Assembly: GCF_964228735.1 (NCBI RefSeq)
Contig: NZ_CAXRBQ010000032.1
Span: forward strand, 1 to 64,000
DNA length: 64,000 nt
Reading direction: 5' to 3'
Origin: Pontibacterium sp964228735
Lineage (GTDB): Bacteria; Pseudomonadota; Gammaproteobacteria; Pseudomonadales; Balneatricaceae
Part shown: piece after piece, positions 1-8,003 of the stretch
How positions within the stretch are numbered: position 1 is the stretch's first letter
Layout of the letters: every line of letters starts with the position of its first letter
The notes under the pieces: model-generated
Seen by the model: the letters and a program-made list of their open reading frames with translations, nothing else
What the model was told of the DNA's origin: nothing
The model's database searches: none
Program-made: the position numbers and the translations under genes

Positions 1-337
1 AGCTTAGATAAATGTCGTCAGACTCAGCGTCAAGAACCAAAAACCCAAAGCCATCTCGATGCGCCGAAACCGTCCCTTCAAGCAGGGATGGCGCTGGCCT
101 TGATGAATATCCCGACCGAGCATTGATGGATATTTGACCACTCCGCAACATCGCGGCCAATCGAGACTTCAGGGCTTTTTTTGATTCCGCTGAATCAATG
201 GATAATCGACCGGCGATTTGCTTTGCTGTAAGTGGTTTGCCGACTTCATCTAAAAGGGTCAGGATCCATTCTCGGCTTGCAATTGGCACCGCATAGCGCG
301 CGGCTTCTCGTGATGCCGGGGGGTCTTTTTGGCTCAC
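1..337 (-). CDS. rnr: Ribonuclease R, N-terminal part (runs off the window)
   Basis: RNase R is a processive 3'-5' exoribonuclease that degrades structured RNA and takes part in trans-translation and rRNA quality control. Only the first 112 residues are present. I translated them directly: an N-terminal winged-helix region (about residues 15-80, with SREWILTLLDEVGKPL) followed by the start of a cold-shock domain (GTVSAHRDGFGFLVLDAESD). The order and wording match the RNase R N-terminus. The chosen start is GTG at 337, with AAGGAC about 6 nt upstream. The catalytic RNB and S1 domains lie outside the window. A tRNA-Leu gene diverges immediately upstream, an arrangement familiar next to rnr in gammaproteobacteria. 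Confidence 0.9.
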   Translation of the reverse strand, partial: MSQKDPPASREAARYAVPIASREWILTLLDEVGKPLTAKQIAGRLSIDSAESKKALKSRLAAMLRSGQISINARSGYSSRPAPSLLEGTVSAHRDGFGFLVLDAESDDIYLS

Positions 338-376
338 TTTAATGTCCTTGCAACTGCGGTTGCGGTCCGGCTCGCG

Positions 377-405
377 TTGACAGAATCACTAGGTCCTAGT
401 AATCT
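377..405 (+). promoter_or_regulatory. Sigma-70 promoter of tRNA-Leu
   Basis: A perfect TTGACA at 377-382 and TAATCT at 400-405 are separated by exactly 17 bp. They sit 14 bp before the first tRNA nucleotide, as expected for a strong stable-RNA promoter. Confidence 0.8.
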
Positions 406-418
406 GCGGCTCCTCTTC

Positions 419-505
419 GCCGAGGTGGTGGAATTGGTAGACACGCTAGCTTCAGGTGCTAGTGCCTTCACGGGCGTGGGAGTTCGAGTCTCCCCATCTG
501 CACCA
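419..505 (+). tRNA. tRNA-Leu (anticodon CAG)
   Basis: An 87-nt class II tRNA with D arm, anticodon stem CTAGC/GCTAG around loop TTCAGGT (anticodon CAG), a long variable arm, T arm GGGAG-TTCGAGT-CTCCC, and an encoded CCA end. Everything is canonical except the acceptor stem: 5' GCCGAGG faces 3' CATCTGC, which leaves C3-U70 and G6-A67 unpaired (see findings). A short spurious reading frame overlaps it and is not a gene. Confidence 0.9.
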
Positions 506-587
506 ATCGGTGCCCTCCCCTCCAAATTGAATTTTTCCCATAGTAATTGATCAAAAACATCAGACATTACCGTTCTGGGTGTTTGCT

Positions 588-1538
588 ATGGCGCTATTCC
601 GATCTTCCCGATTCTGGCTGGTCGTCATGTTTGCGTTGCTGGTTGTCTGGGTAATTCGCTCCCATGTGCAGGCTTACAACGGCTTCGATATTTCCAACAC
701 ACTTATTCCCGCAGATGAAATTCATGCAGGTGGTCCAGACAAAGACGGCATCCCTGCGATTACCCATCCCCGTTTTGATCAAGCCGATCAGGTGCGCTGG
801 CTGAAAGCGGATGCACTGGTCCTGGCACTGACCTGGCACGGTGCAGAACGCGCCTACCCCCTTCCTATCCTTAACTGGCATGAAGTGGTGAATGACCGTG
901 TTGCCGGCAATCCGATTCTGATCACCTACTGCCCGTTGTGTGGCAGTGGTATGGCGTTCTCCCCCAACGTTGCCGGTCGTAATCTCACTTTTGGTGTGTC
1001 TGGGCTGCTCTACAACAGCGATGTGCTGCTGTATGACCAGGAAACCAAATCGCTCTGGTCACAAATCCGTTCACAAGCGATCTCTGGCCCGTTGAAAGGG
1101 GAAACGTTGAAACTGATTCCGTTAAGTCTCGAACGCTGGTCGGATTGGCGTGCGCGTTATCCACAGGGCGAGGTCTTGAGCCGGGATACCGGGTTTAAGC
1201 GGGACTACCACCGCAACCCCTATTACCAGTACGCACGGGACGAGGGGGTATTTTTCCCGGTGGCATTCAGCAGCCGTCGTTACCACCCCAAAGAGCGGGT
1301 GCTGGGCATCGAAATCAATGGGCAGTTTAAGGCCTACCCTTTTGCGGAGTTAGCCAAAGAAAAAGTGCAGTGGGTGTGGGATGAATTTGCCGGACAAACC
1401 CTGGAAATTCGCTTCGATGCGGCTAAACGCACCGGTCGGATCTTCACCTCAGCGGGTACGGAGCTGCCAGCCGTGAATCTGTTCTGGTTTGCCTGGTACG
1501 CGTTCCATCCGGATACCGCTGTATATAGCGGGCAATAA
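588..1538 (+). CDS. DUF3179 domain-containing membrane-anchored protein
   Basis: A 316-residue protein with an N-terminal hydrophobic anchor (about residues 5-24, FWLVVMFALLVVWVI), so the bulk is probably periplasmic. The remainder matches the DUF3179 family, including its hallmark CPLCGSG cysteine motif near residue 115 and the YPLPILNWHEVVND segment. The biochemical function of the family is not established. The cysteine motif could bind a metal or cofactor, but that is inference. The start is ATG 588 with a weak GGGTG upstream; an in-frame GTG at 579 is the alternative. The gene converges on a minus-strand terminator that begins at its stop codon. Confidence 0.8.
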   Translation: MALFRSSRFWLVVMFALLVVWVIRSHVQAYNGFDISNTLIPADEIHAGGPDKDGIPAITHPRFDQADQVRWLKADALVLALTWHGAERAYPLPILNWHEVVNDRVAGNPILITYCPLCGSGMAFSPNVAGRNLTFGVSGLLYNSDVLLYDQETKSLWSQIRSQAISGPLKGETLKLIPLSLERWSDWRARYPQGEVLSRDTGFKRDYHRNPYYQYARDEGVFFPVAFSSRRYHPKERVLGIEINGQFKAYPFAELAKEKVQWVWDEFAGQTLEIRFDAAKRTGRIFTSAGTELPAVNLFWFAWYAFHPDTAVYSGQ

Positions 1539-1562
1539 AAAGCCGGAGCAATCTGCTCCGGC
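1535..1562 (-). terminator. Rho-independent terminator of the 39-aa peptide gene
   Basis: A perfect 9-bp stem GCCGGAGCA/TGCTCCGGC with a 3-nt loop is followed on the minus strand by TTTTTAT. There is no U-tract on the plus strand, so it belongs to the minus-strand small gene ending at 1629. Its foot overlaps the stop codon of the convergent DUF3179 gene. Confidence 0.8.
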
Positions 1563-1628
1563 GAAAAACCCTGATTGGGCAGGGTGATAGAACGGGAAGA
1601 AATGGAAATCTGTTGGAGCCTATCGGGT

Positions 1629-1748
1629 TTACAGCAGCAGGCCGACCTGGACCAGCATCGGGAAGATGGCGATGATCAATCCCACCAGAACCATCAGGAT
1701 GGAAGGCACTACACCAATAATTTCAACACCTTGTTCGTCATGAGACAT
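1629..1748 (-). CDS. Small hydrophobic membrane protein (39 aa), function unknown
   Basis: A 39-codon frame beginning MSHDEQGVEIIGVVPS and continuing as one long hydrophobic stretch (about residues 10-39, rich in I, L, V and ending VGLLL). It is probably a single-pass inner-membrane peptide with a short acidic N-terminus. It has a strong AGAGGAA Shine-Dalgarno sequence about 7 nt before the ATG and a dedicated rho-independent terminator 67 bp downstream, so it looks like an independent expressed gene rather than noise. I do not recognise a family. It could be a regulator of a membrane complex or a stress peptide, but nothing visible decides this. Confidence 0.7.
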   Translation of the reverse strand: MSHDEQGVEIIGVVPSILMVLVGLIIAIFPMLVQVGLLL

Positions 1749-1997
1749 AGCTTGATTCCTCTCACAGTCTTAAGCCTTTGACTTGTATATAGCAACGGCG
1801 GTGCCAACTTAGATTTTGATGATTTAACTCTATGAAATATAAATGTATTTGTTGCTGATGCTGTCTTAATGCAGAGTCAGGGACTGCATTTTGAATGACA
1901 GATATGGCATGTGGCTTTAATGGATGGTGTCATATCTGGCAGTGAAGGGCGTGGCGAGTGCCATAGCCCTTGCGAGGGTGACTTGCGAGGGGATCGG

Positions 1998-2345
1998 TCA
2001 GGCTAATCTGGGGCAGATGCGCTGCAGCCCTTTCATAATCTGCCAGCCAGCGAGAGCACCCAGGGAGTTGGCCAGGATATCAAGCAGTTCAAAGGCGCGG
2101 GTCGGCAGTTGCCACTGCACCAGTTCAATACCGATACCCCACAGCACAACAATCAGCGCGAGCTTCCACCCGGCCTTGGGAAAACCGAAATAGGCCCAGA
2201 CCGCCAGGCCCAGATAGGCAAGGAAGTGCAGTACTTTGTCGGATAGTTCAAACCCCGGTGTTTCTACAGAGGGCATTACGCTCAGGTAGGTCACCAGAAA
2301 CAGCAGGCAATAGAACGGCAATTGGCGCAGTTGAAGCGGCAGCAT
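1998..2345 (-). CDS. VanZ-like family membrane protein
   Basis: A 115-residue protein with about four hydrophobic segments. The signature SDKVLHFLAYLGLAVWA followed by GIELVQWQLPTRAFELLDILANSLGA matches the VanZ-like fold, whose members include a teicoplanin-resistance protein but are mostly uncharacterised in Gram-negatives. An AAGGAT ribosome site precedes the ATG by 6 nt. It lies 46 bp downstream of, and in the same orientation as, the diguanylate cyclase gene, so it may be cotranscribed. A role in resistance should not be assumed. Confidence 0.8.
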   Translation of the reverse strand: MLPLQLRQLPFYCLLFLVTYLSVMPSVETPGFELSDKVLHFLAYLGLAVWAYFGFPKAGWKLALIVVLWGIGIELVQWQLPTRAFELLDILANSLGALAGWQIMKGLQRICPRLA

Positions 2346-2391
2346 GGGATATCCTTAACGGGCTCGGTGATAACCAGATCAGGCTCGCAGT

Positions 2392-4683
2392 TTACGCAGA
2401 CTGCGGTGAAGATTCAGCAATACGTACGCAGTTTTTGCCACCATTTTTGGATAAATACAGCGCTTTGTCGGCCCGATGGACCAGGCTGGCGATGGTATCG
2501 GCCTGCTGCACCTGGGAGATGCCAAAACTACAGGTCAGGTTGCCTGTACCCAGGCCAAAGTCGTGCTGCTCGATGGTTGCGCGCAGTTTTTCCGCTAGCA
2601 CGGCGGCCATCTCCAGGTCGGATTCGGGCAGAATGATCAGAAACTCCTCGCCCCCCCAGCGTCCAATCTGGTCGGTTTTACGGATCGTGCTTTTTACGAT
2701 GTCGGCGATCTCAATCAGTATCCGGTCACCTTCATTATGGCCGTGCTGGTCATTTACCTGCTTGAAGTCATCCACATCAAAGAAGATCACCGCCGATGGG
2801 CGCTCGTAACGGCGGTAAAGCTCAAGGCCGTTGTCGAGGTATTCATACAGTTTGTTGCGGTTGGAGATGCCGGTCAGGGCGTCGTGCTGCGCCATAAATT
2901 TGAGCTGCCGGTTATAACCCGCCACGACTTTGTAGCGGTAGGCTACCAACGCCAGGATCAGCAGGAAGATCGCACCCACCAACCAGACACGGGAGTAATC
3001 AACCTTGTAGGCGTAGCGGATATTGAGCCATTGGTTAGCGATGCCGTTATGCTCCTGGGGGCTCAGCGTGCCGATGATGCGATTGAAGATATCCAGCAGA
3101 ATCTGGTTGTCCCGTCGCACGGCCACACTCAGATCCCACTGGTCGTTGAGGGAGTTGTACAGGGTGATATCCAGAAGGTGCTCCGCCTGCATGGTGTAGC
3201 TGATACTGGCAGGTGCATCGATGAAGCCAAAGACATCGCCGGTTTCGAGACGGCGCAGGCCGTCGCTGACCGAGGCTACCGGCACAATCGCAGCATTGGG
3301 GTAGCGATTGACCAGGATTTCGTAAAATGCGGAATCGGACCGTACGGCCAGACGTTTGTCCGCCAGCTCCTCTGCCGTATCGCCAAATTGGGAGCGGTTA
3401 TGGACAGCAACCACGGCTGGCATACTGAGGTAAGGACGTGTGAAGGCCAGATACTGCCCGCGTTGAGGGGTGGCCATGGCACCAGGCGCGATGTCACACA
3501 GACCGGAACGGATCATGGTGAGCGTTTGCGGCCAGGAATCGCTCGGCATCACGGTGATGTTTACATCCAGTTTTCCGAGCAGCAGGCTCATGTAGTCGGA
3601 TACCAGACCTTGATAGTTGTTGTCCTTGAAGCCCTGGTACGGCATCCAGTCCCGGCTGGCACAGATAGTAATGTCGCCTTTGTGGGTCAGGTAGGCCCGT
3701 TCCCGCTCGGTGAACATGAGCCCTTCGGGCTTATAGATGAAGTCCCTGATGTCGTAGTTGGGGCTCAGGGCACCGATGATCAGGTACAACTTGGCCATGC
3801 TCTCGAACTGCTCAGGGGAGAGTGTGCCGAAGTAACCCTTTTCATCAAAGGCGAGCTTTTTCAGCGCATTGCCCTCGTAGATCAGGGCGTCGAGGCTGCG
3901 GTTCTGCGAGTTGTAGTGTTCGTGAATCAGCTGTGCAGTGTCCTCGATATGTTCAAAGGCATAGTGCCAGCCCTTCAGTGAGGCCTCGTAAAATTGCAGG
4001 GTGAGATCGGGGTGTTCGTCAACCAGCTTGCGCGATGTAAACAGGATATCGGCGTACATATCGAAGCCGAAATCGGCAGGATACAGGATCGTGTAGGGAA
4101 TCCCTTTCTGTTCCATTTGGAACGGCTCGTTGGAGATATAGGAACCCATCGCGTCGGTTTTACCGTCGATCAGGTCCTGCAGGTTAAAGCTGTGCTGCTG
4201 GTGTTCGTAGTCAGTGTTGCGTAGACCCGCCTGCAGCAGCATCGCCATCACCTCGGCCACCTGTTCCGCATCATGGGTGATCATGAGCCGCTTGCCCTTC
4301 AGATCCTTGGGGCTCTTGATCCCGGAACTTGCCTTGGACAGCAGCATCAACGGCGATTGTTGGAAGGCGGCAAACAGGGCCACGATATCCTGCCCCTTGG
4401 CTTTATCAATCAGCAGTGAGGAGCGACCTACGGCAAAGTCTGATTTCCCTCTCTGCACGTCCCCCACCAGATCCACCTGGTTATTGAACTCGCGTATCTC
4501 AACGTCCAGGCCTGCTTCCTCGTAAAAGCCTTTCTCTTTGGCGACGTAATAACCTGCGAACTGGAACTGGTGTTTCCACAGCAGCTGCAGGGATACCGCC
4601 TGTTGCCCCTGCGCTGTTTGCTTAGGCAAGGCAAAGGCAATCGTGCTGTGAATAACAATAAGCAACACCAGAAACCACTTCAT
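2392..4683 (-). CDS. Diguanylate cyclase with NMT1/THI5-like and SBP_bac_3 periplasmic sensor domains
   Basis: A 763-residue c-di-GMP synthase. After a signal peptide/anchor (about 1-20) come an NMT1/THI5-like solute-binding domain (about 25-310, LLWKHQFQFAGYYVAKEKGF), a second, SBP_bac_3-type domain (about 325-560, ITICASRDWMPYQG), one membrane helix (about 577-598) and a C-terminal GGDEF domain. The catalytic motif GGEEF (about 677-681) is intact. An RxxD inhibitory site (RKTD) sits five residues before it, so product feedback is expected. Two different periplasmic ligand domains feeding one cyclase suggest integration of two small-molecule cues, such as a pyrimidine/thiamine-like compound and an amino acid; the ligands are inference. 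VanZ follows downstream. Confidence 0.88.
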   Translation of the reverse strand: MKWFLVLLIVIHSTIAFALPKQTAQGQQAVSLQLLWKHQFQFAGYYVAKEKGFYEEAGLDVEIREFNNQVDLVGDVQRGKSDFAVGRSSLLIDKAKGQDIVALFAAFQQSPLMLLSKASSGIKSPKDLKGKRLMITHDAEQVAEVMAMLLQAGLRNTDYEHQQHSFNLQDLIDGKTDAMGSYISNEPFQMEQKGIPYTILYPADFGFDMYADILFTSRKLVDEHPDLTLQFYEASLKGWHYAFEHIEDTAQLIHEHYNSQNRSLDALIYEGNALKKLAFDEKGYFGTLSPEQFESMAKLYLIIGALSPNYDIRDFIYKPEGLMFTERERAYLTHKGDITICASRDWMPYQGFKDNNYQGLVSDYMSLLLGKLDVNITVMPSDSWPQTLTMIRSGLCDIAPGAMATPQRGQYLAFTRPYLSMPAVVAVHNRSQFGDTAEELADKRLAVRSDSAFYEILVNRYPNAAIVPVASVSDGLRRLETGDVFGFIDAPASISYTMQAEHLLDITLYNSLNDQWDLSVAVRRDNQILLDIFNRIIGTLSPQEHNGIANQWLNIRYAYKVDYSRVWLVGAIFLLILALVAYRYKVVAGYNRQLKFMAQHDALTGISNRNKLYEYLDNGLELYRRYERPSAVIFFDVDDFKQVNDQHGHNEGDRILIEIADIVKSTIRKTDQIGRWGGEEFLIILPESDLEMAAVLAEKLRATIEQHDFGLGTGNLTCSFGISQVQQADTIASLVHRADKALYLSKNGGKNCVRIAESSPQSA

Positions 4684-5154
4684 GGGAGGGAACGTGCTCC
4701 TAGGTAATTGGATGTATTAGGGAAAATCTGGGGGCTGGAGCAGATGTTGCTCATGGTCCTTTGAATCATCATCTTGACTACAAAAAGGTAGAGTCTATGT
4801 ATTCAGAGTAGACCGAAATTGTGGCAGGAGAGCGTCTCAGGGGTGGATAAGATCAAGTTTTTTAACGAAAACTCATTTTTCAACGAAAACCATGAGCGGA
4901 CAGGCGTGGTTCGCAATGACTGGTTTTTCAAAGCACCTTTCTAAACGGGGCAAACGCTTGTTTGCGTCAGGTCAACGAATACTATTCGTTCAATAATTGG
5001 CTGTAACTACTCGTAGTACCCGTGCCAGGGTTGGTGGATTATTATCCAGTGCAATTGATATTAAACGATCTGTATATGCGGTGGTGTCCCCCTCTATTTA
5101 GGACATACCGGTGCACAGGTAACCCCATTTCGGTAAACCACCAGGGACAGGTTC
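4684..5154. other. Divergent intergenic region with direct and inverted repeats
   Basis: This region separates the cyclase and the repeat-protein gene, which diverge. It holds two copies of TTTTT(A/C)AACGAAAAC with an 18-bp period (4858-4890), a GCAAAC/GTTTGC inverted repeat near 4948-4963, and an ACGAAT/ATTCGT inverted repeat near 4975-4989. A 34-codon frame from ATG 4891 has no ribosome site and is not called. I see no convincing -35/-10 pair and no riboswitch core. Confidence 0.5.
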
Positions 5155-7926
5155 ATGAGTACCGCAACGGCATTTGTAAGCACTTGGGTTTCCTATAAGC
5201 AGGATGGCGACAACTGGGGCGTTTTTGCCCAGCGTTTTGATGACAACGGGCAGCCGATCGGTGCCGAATTCCAGGTCAACACCACCACTGCCAATAACCA
5301 GTCCGATCCAACTGTGGCGATGCTGCTCGATGGCGGCTTTATCGTTACCTGGGTGGACAGCGATGCCGACGGCTCCGACGAAGGAGTTTTCGCCCAGCGT
5401 TACGACGCTGACGGTAATACGGTGGGTGTCGAGTTCCAGGTTAACGACACCATCGCGGGTATCCAGTACAAACCCCATGTGACCGGTCTGGATGACGGTG
5501 GATACGTGATCAGCTGGACCGCTTACGATGGCGGTACTTCCAACTACAACCTCTATGCCCAGCGTTACGACAAGGACGGAGTGGCGTACGAGGTGACCGA
5601 GTACAAGGTTAATACCGAAGACTACAACCAGCAGTTTGATTCCCAGATCACTGCCATGAACGATGGTGGCTATCTGGTGAGCTGGACCTCCTACGGTCAG
5701 GATGGGCGTGGTTGGGGTGTGTTTGCGCAGCAATACGATAAGGACAACCAGCCGGACGGTGCCGAGTTCCGCGTTAACACTTACGAAACCAACAACCAGG
5801 CCAAATCGTCGGTTACCCGACTGGATGACGGCGGTTATATCGTGGTGTGGTCCTCCTACGGCCAGGGTGGCCTGGATGCGGTGTTGCGTGACGACATCTA
5901 TGGTCAGCGCTATGACGCCAACTCCAACCCGGTGGGCAGCGAATTCAAGATCAACACCCATGATGCGGATATCCAGCGCAGCCCGGTGGTAGCGGCCACG
6001 GGTGACGGTGGTTACATCGTCGCCTGGGCCTCCGAAGACCAGGATGGCGACCGCTGGGGTATCTATGCGCAGAAGTTCGACAGCAGTAACAACACCGTCG
6101 GTAATCAGTTCCTGGTGAACACCGAAACCTATGCCGAACAGTACGAGCCGGCGATCAGCGCCACCGAGAACGGCGGTGTGGTGATCACCTGGACCTCCGA
6201 TGAGCAGGATGGTCACGCCAACGGTATCTTTGGGCAGATGTTCGACCAGGACGCGACCCCAGTCGGCAGTGAATTCCAGATCAACGACACCTCCTATCAC
6301 GTACAGCAAGACTCCAGCGTGGGTGGTTTCAACCTGTTGCAGGCCGGTGGAGGCGCTGGCGATGCAGGGTTTGTGGTGACCTGGCTCTCCTTCCGTCAGG
6401 ACGGCAATGAAGACTGGGCCGTATACGCACAACGTTACGACAAGGACGGCAATCCTGAAGGTGACGAGTTCCTGGTCAGCACCTTCGACTACGGTAACCA
6501 GACCGCGCCGCAGATCAGTGCGCTGAGCGACGGCGGCTTTGTGATCACCTGGGTCTCCAACGAGCAGGACGGTGGTGACGAGGGGATCTTTGGTCAGCGC
6601 TATAACGCCCAGGGCGAAGCGATGGGCGGTGAGTTCCAGATCAACAGTTTTACCAAGGGCATCCAGTACGAACCGGCCGTCACCGGCCTGGAAAACGGCG
6701 GCTTTGTGGTGACTTGGTCTTCCTATGCCCAGGACGGTCGCGGTTACGGTGTGTTTGGCCAGAACTTCGACGAGGTGGGTAACCCGGTAGGCGACGAATA
6801 CCAGATCAACACCTACACCTTCCTGCAGCAGGACGAATCCACCGTGACAGCGCTGGTAGATGGTGGTTACGTGGTGACCTGGACCTCCTACGGTCAGGAT
6901 GGTCGCGGTGACGGTATCTATGGCCAGCGATTCGACGAAGACGGCAACAAAGTCGGCACCGAGTTTCAGGCCAACAGTCATATTTGGAACAACCAGAACC
7001 ACTCCGATATCGCCGCCCTGAGCAACGGTGGTTTTATTATTACCTGGACCTCCGATCGTCAGGACGGCTCCCAAACCGGAATCTACGCGCAGCAGTATGA
7101 TGTGAACGGTGACCCGGAGGGTGGCGAAATGCTGGTGAACACCACCACCCAGGGGTACCAGTCTGAACCGGCGGTGACCGGCCTCGAGGGCGGTGGTTAC
7201 GTGATCAGCTGGGACTCCTTCTACGGCGAAGATGGTGACCGTTCCGGTGTCTATGCCCAAATGTTTGACGCACATGGCGACCCTAAAGGGGGCCAGTTCC
7301 TGGTGAACACTTACACCGACCGTGACCAGGAAGGCACCGATATCAGCGCCCTCTCCGACGGCGGATTTGTGGTGACCTGGTCGTCCGACCGCAACGACGG
7401 CTCCGAGGAAGGTATCTTTGGTCAGCGTTACGATGCCGACGGCAATGCTGTGGGTGACGAGTTCCAGGTGAACAGCCACTCCAGCCATATTCAGATGTAT
7501 GCGTCGGTAACTGGCCTGAAAGCTGAATCCGCATCAAGCGCGACCGCCGCACCACAACCCAAAACCGTGACGGTGGACGGTGCCGGTAACACCACCGTGG
7601 CTACCGACCAGTCCTTCCACCTCTATAGTCTGGAAGGCGAAGTGAGCGATCTGGAATTGCTGACGCTGGAAGGCAGTGAGGTTACCCAGGTGGCGGTGTC
7701 GCTGGATGCACTACTTAACCTGACCGACGGTGATAATACGCTGACTGTCACCGGTGACAGTGGCGACAAGGTGTTGCTGCTGGGTGATGGCTGGGTGCAG
7801 GGGGAAGATACCGTGGTGAACGGTACGGCGGCAGAAACCTTCAGCAACGGCGGTGCCATTGTGATCGTTGAGGAGGAGCTGGATGTGCTTTCCAACTACT
7901 CCAATATTCTGCCGGATAACTTCTGA
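5155..7926 (+). CDS. Large tandem-repeat protein, probable type I-secreted surface or extracellular protein
   Basis: A 923-residue acidic protein built from 14 imperfect repeats of about 52 residues, from about residue 5 to 790. The repeat core is GGFVVTWSSxxQDGxxxGIFGQRYDADGNxVGxEFQVN, seen in many secreted marine bacterial proteins and predicted to be beta-rich, possibly propeller-like. A C-terminal domain (about 800-923) with LLNLTDGDNTLTVTGDSGD, then GGAIVIVEEELDV, resembles domains at the ends of RTX/T1SS adhesins. There is no N-terminal signal peptide, which fits C-terminal-signal type I export, but no T1SS genes lie nearby. The ATG has AGGGACAGG just upstream and falls within repeat 1. 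A strong terminator follows. Substrate or adhesion role is unknown. Confidence 0.85.
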   Translation: MSTATAFVSTWVSYKQDGDNWGVFAQRFDDNGQPIGAEFQVNTTTANNQSDPTVAMLLDGGFIVTWVDSDADGSDEGVFAQRYDADGNTVGVEFQVNDTIAGIQYKPHVTGLDDGGYVISWTAYDGGTSNYNLYAQRYDKDGVAYEVTEYKVNTEDYNQQFDSQITAMNDGGYLVSWTSYGQDGRGWGVFAQQYDKDNQPDGAEFRVNTYETNNQAKSSVTRLDDGGYIVVWSSYGQGGLDAVLRDDIYGQRYDANSNPVGSEFKINTHDADIQRSPVVAATGDGGYIVAWASEDQDGDRWGIYAQKFDSSNNTVGNQFLVNTETYAEQYEPAISATENGGVVITWTSDEQDGHANGIFGQMFDQDATPVGSEFQINDTSYHVQQDSSVGGFNLLQAGGGAGDAGFVVTWLSFRQDGNEDWAVYAQRYDKDGNPEGDEFLVSTFDYGNQTAPQISALSDGGFVITWVSNEQDGGDEGIFGQRYNAQGEAMGGEFQINSFTKGIQYEPAVTGLENGGFVVTWSSYAQDGRGYGVFGQNFDEVGNPVGDEYQINTYTFLQQDESTVTALVDGGYVVTWTSYGQDGRGDGIYGQRFDEDGNKVGTEFQANSHIWNNQNHSDIAALSNGGFIITWTSDRQDGSQTGIYAQQYDVNGDPEGGEMLVNTTTQGYQSEPAVTGLEGGGYVISWDSFYGEDGDRSGVYAQMFDAHGDPKGGQFLVNTYTDRDQEGTDISALSDGGFVVTWSSDRNDGSEEGIFGQRYDADGNAVGDEFQVNSHSSHIQMYASVTGLKAESASSATAAPQPKTVTVDGAGNTTVATDQSFHLYSLEGEVSDLELLTLEGSEVTQVAVSLDALLNLTDGDNTLTVTGDSGDKVLLLGDGWVQGEDTVVNGTAAETFSNGGAIVIVEEELDVLSNYSNILPDNF

Positions 7927-7952
7927 TAAAGCGTGGTAACGCAGAACGAAAG

Positions 7953-7979
7953 AGGCCATCCCTGAGGATGGCCTTTTTT
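7953..7979 (+). terminator. Rho-independent terminator
   Basis: Stem AGGCCATCC/GGATGGCCT with loop CTGA-type centre followed by TTTTTT, 26 bp after the repeat-protein stop. It lies between convergent genes and may also act on rhlE, although the minus-strand U-tract is poor. Confidence 0.85.
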
Positions 7980-8003
7980 GCTGTGTTTTCCGCAATTGGC
8001 GTC

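Noticed and set aside
329..567. Short protein frames across the tRNA-Leu gene
   Set aside because: They overlap a structural RNA with a promoter and have no ribosome site.
4891..4995. 34-codon frame in the divergent region
   Set aside because: No ribosome site, no hydrophobic or conserved feature, and it overlaps the repeat motifs.
5095..5150. Possible c-di-GMP (GEMM) riboswitch before the repeat-protein gene
   Set aside because: A GTGCACAGG stretch recalls the motif, but the second conserved helix and the receptor loop are absent.
5098..7488. A 796-codon open frame antisense to the repeat protein
   Set aside because: It is a codon-bias shadow: the repeats give a periodic antisense translation, it has no ribosome site, and the plus-strand frame has clear domain structure.
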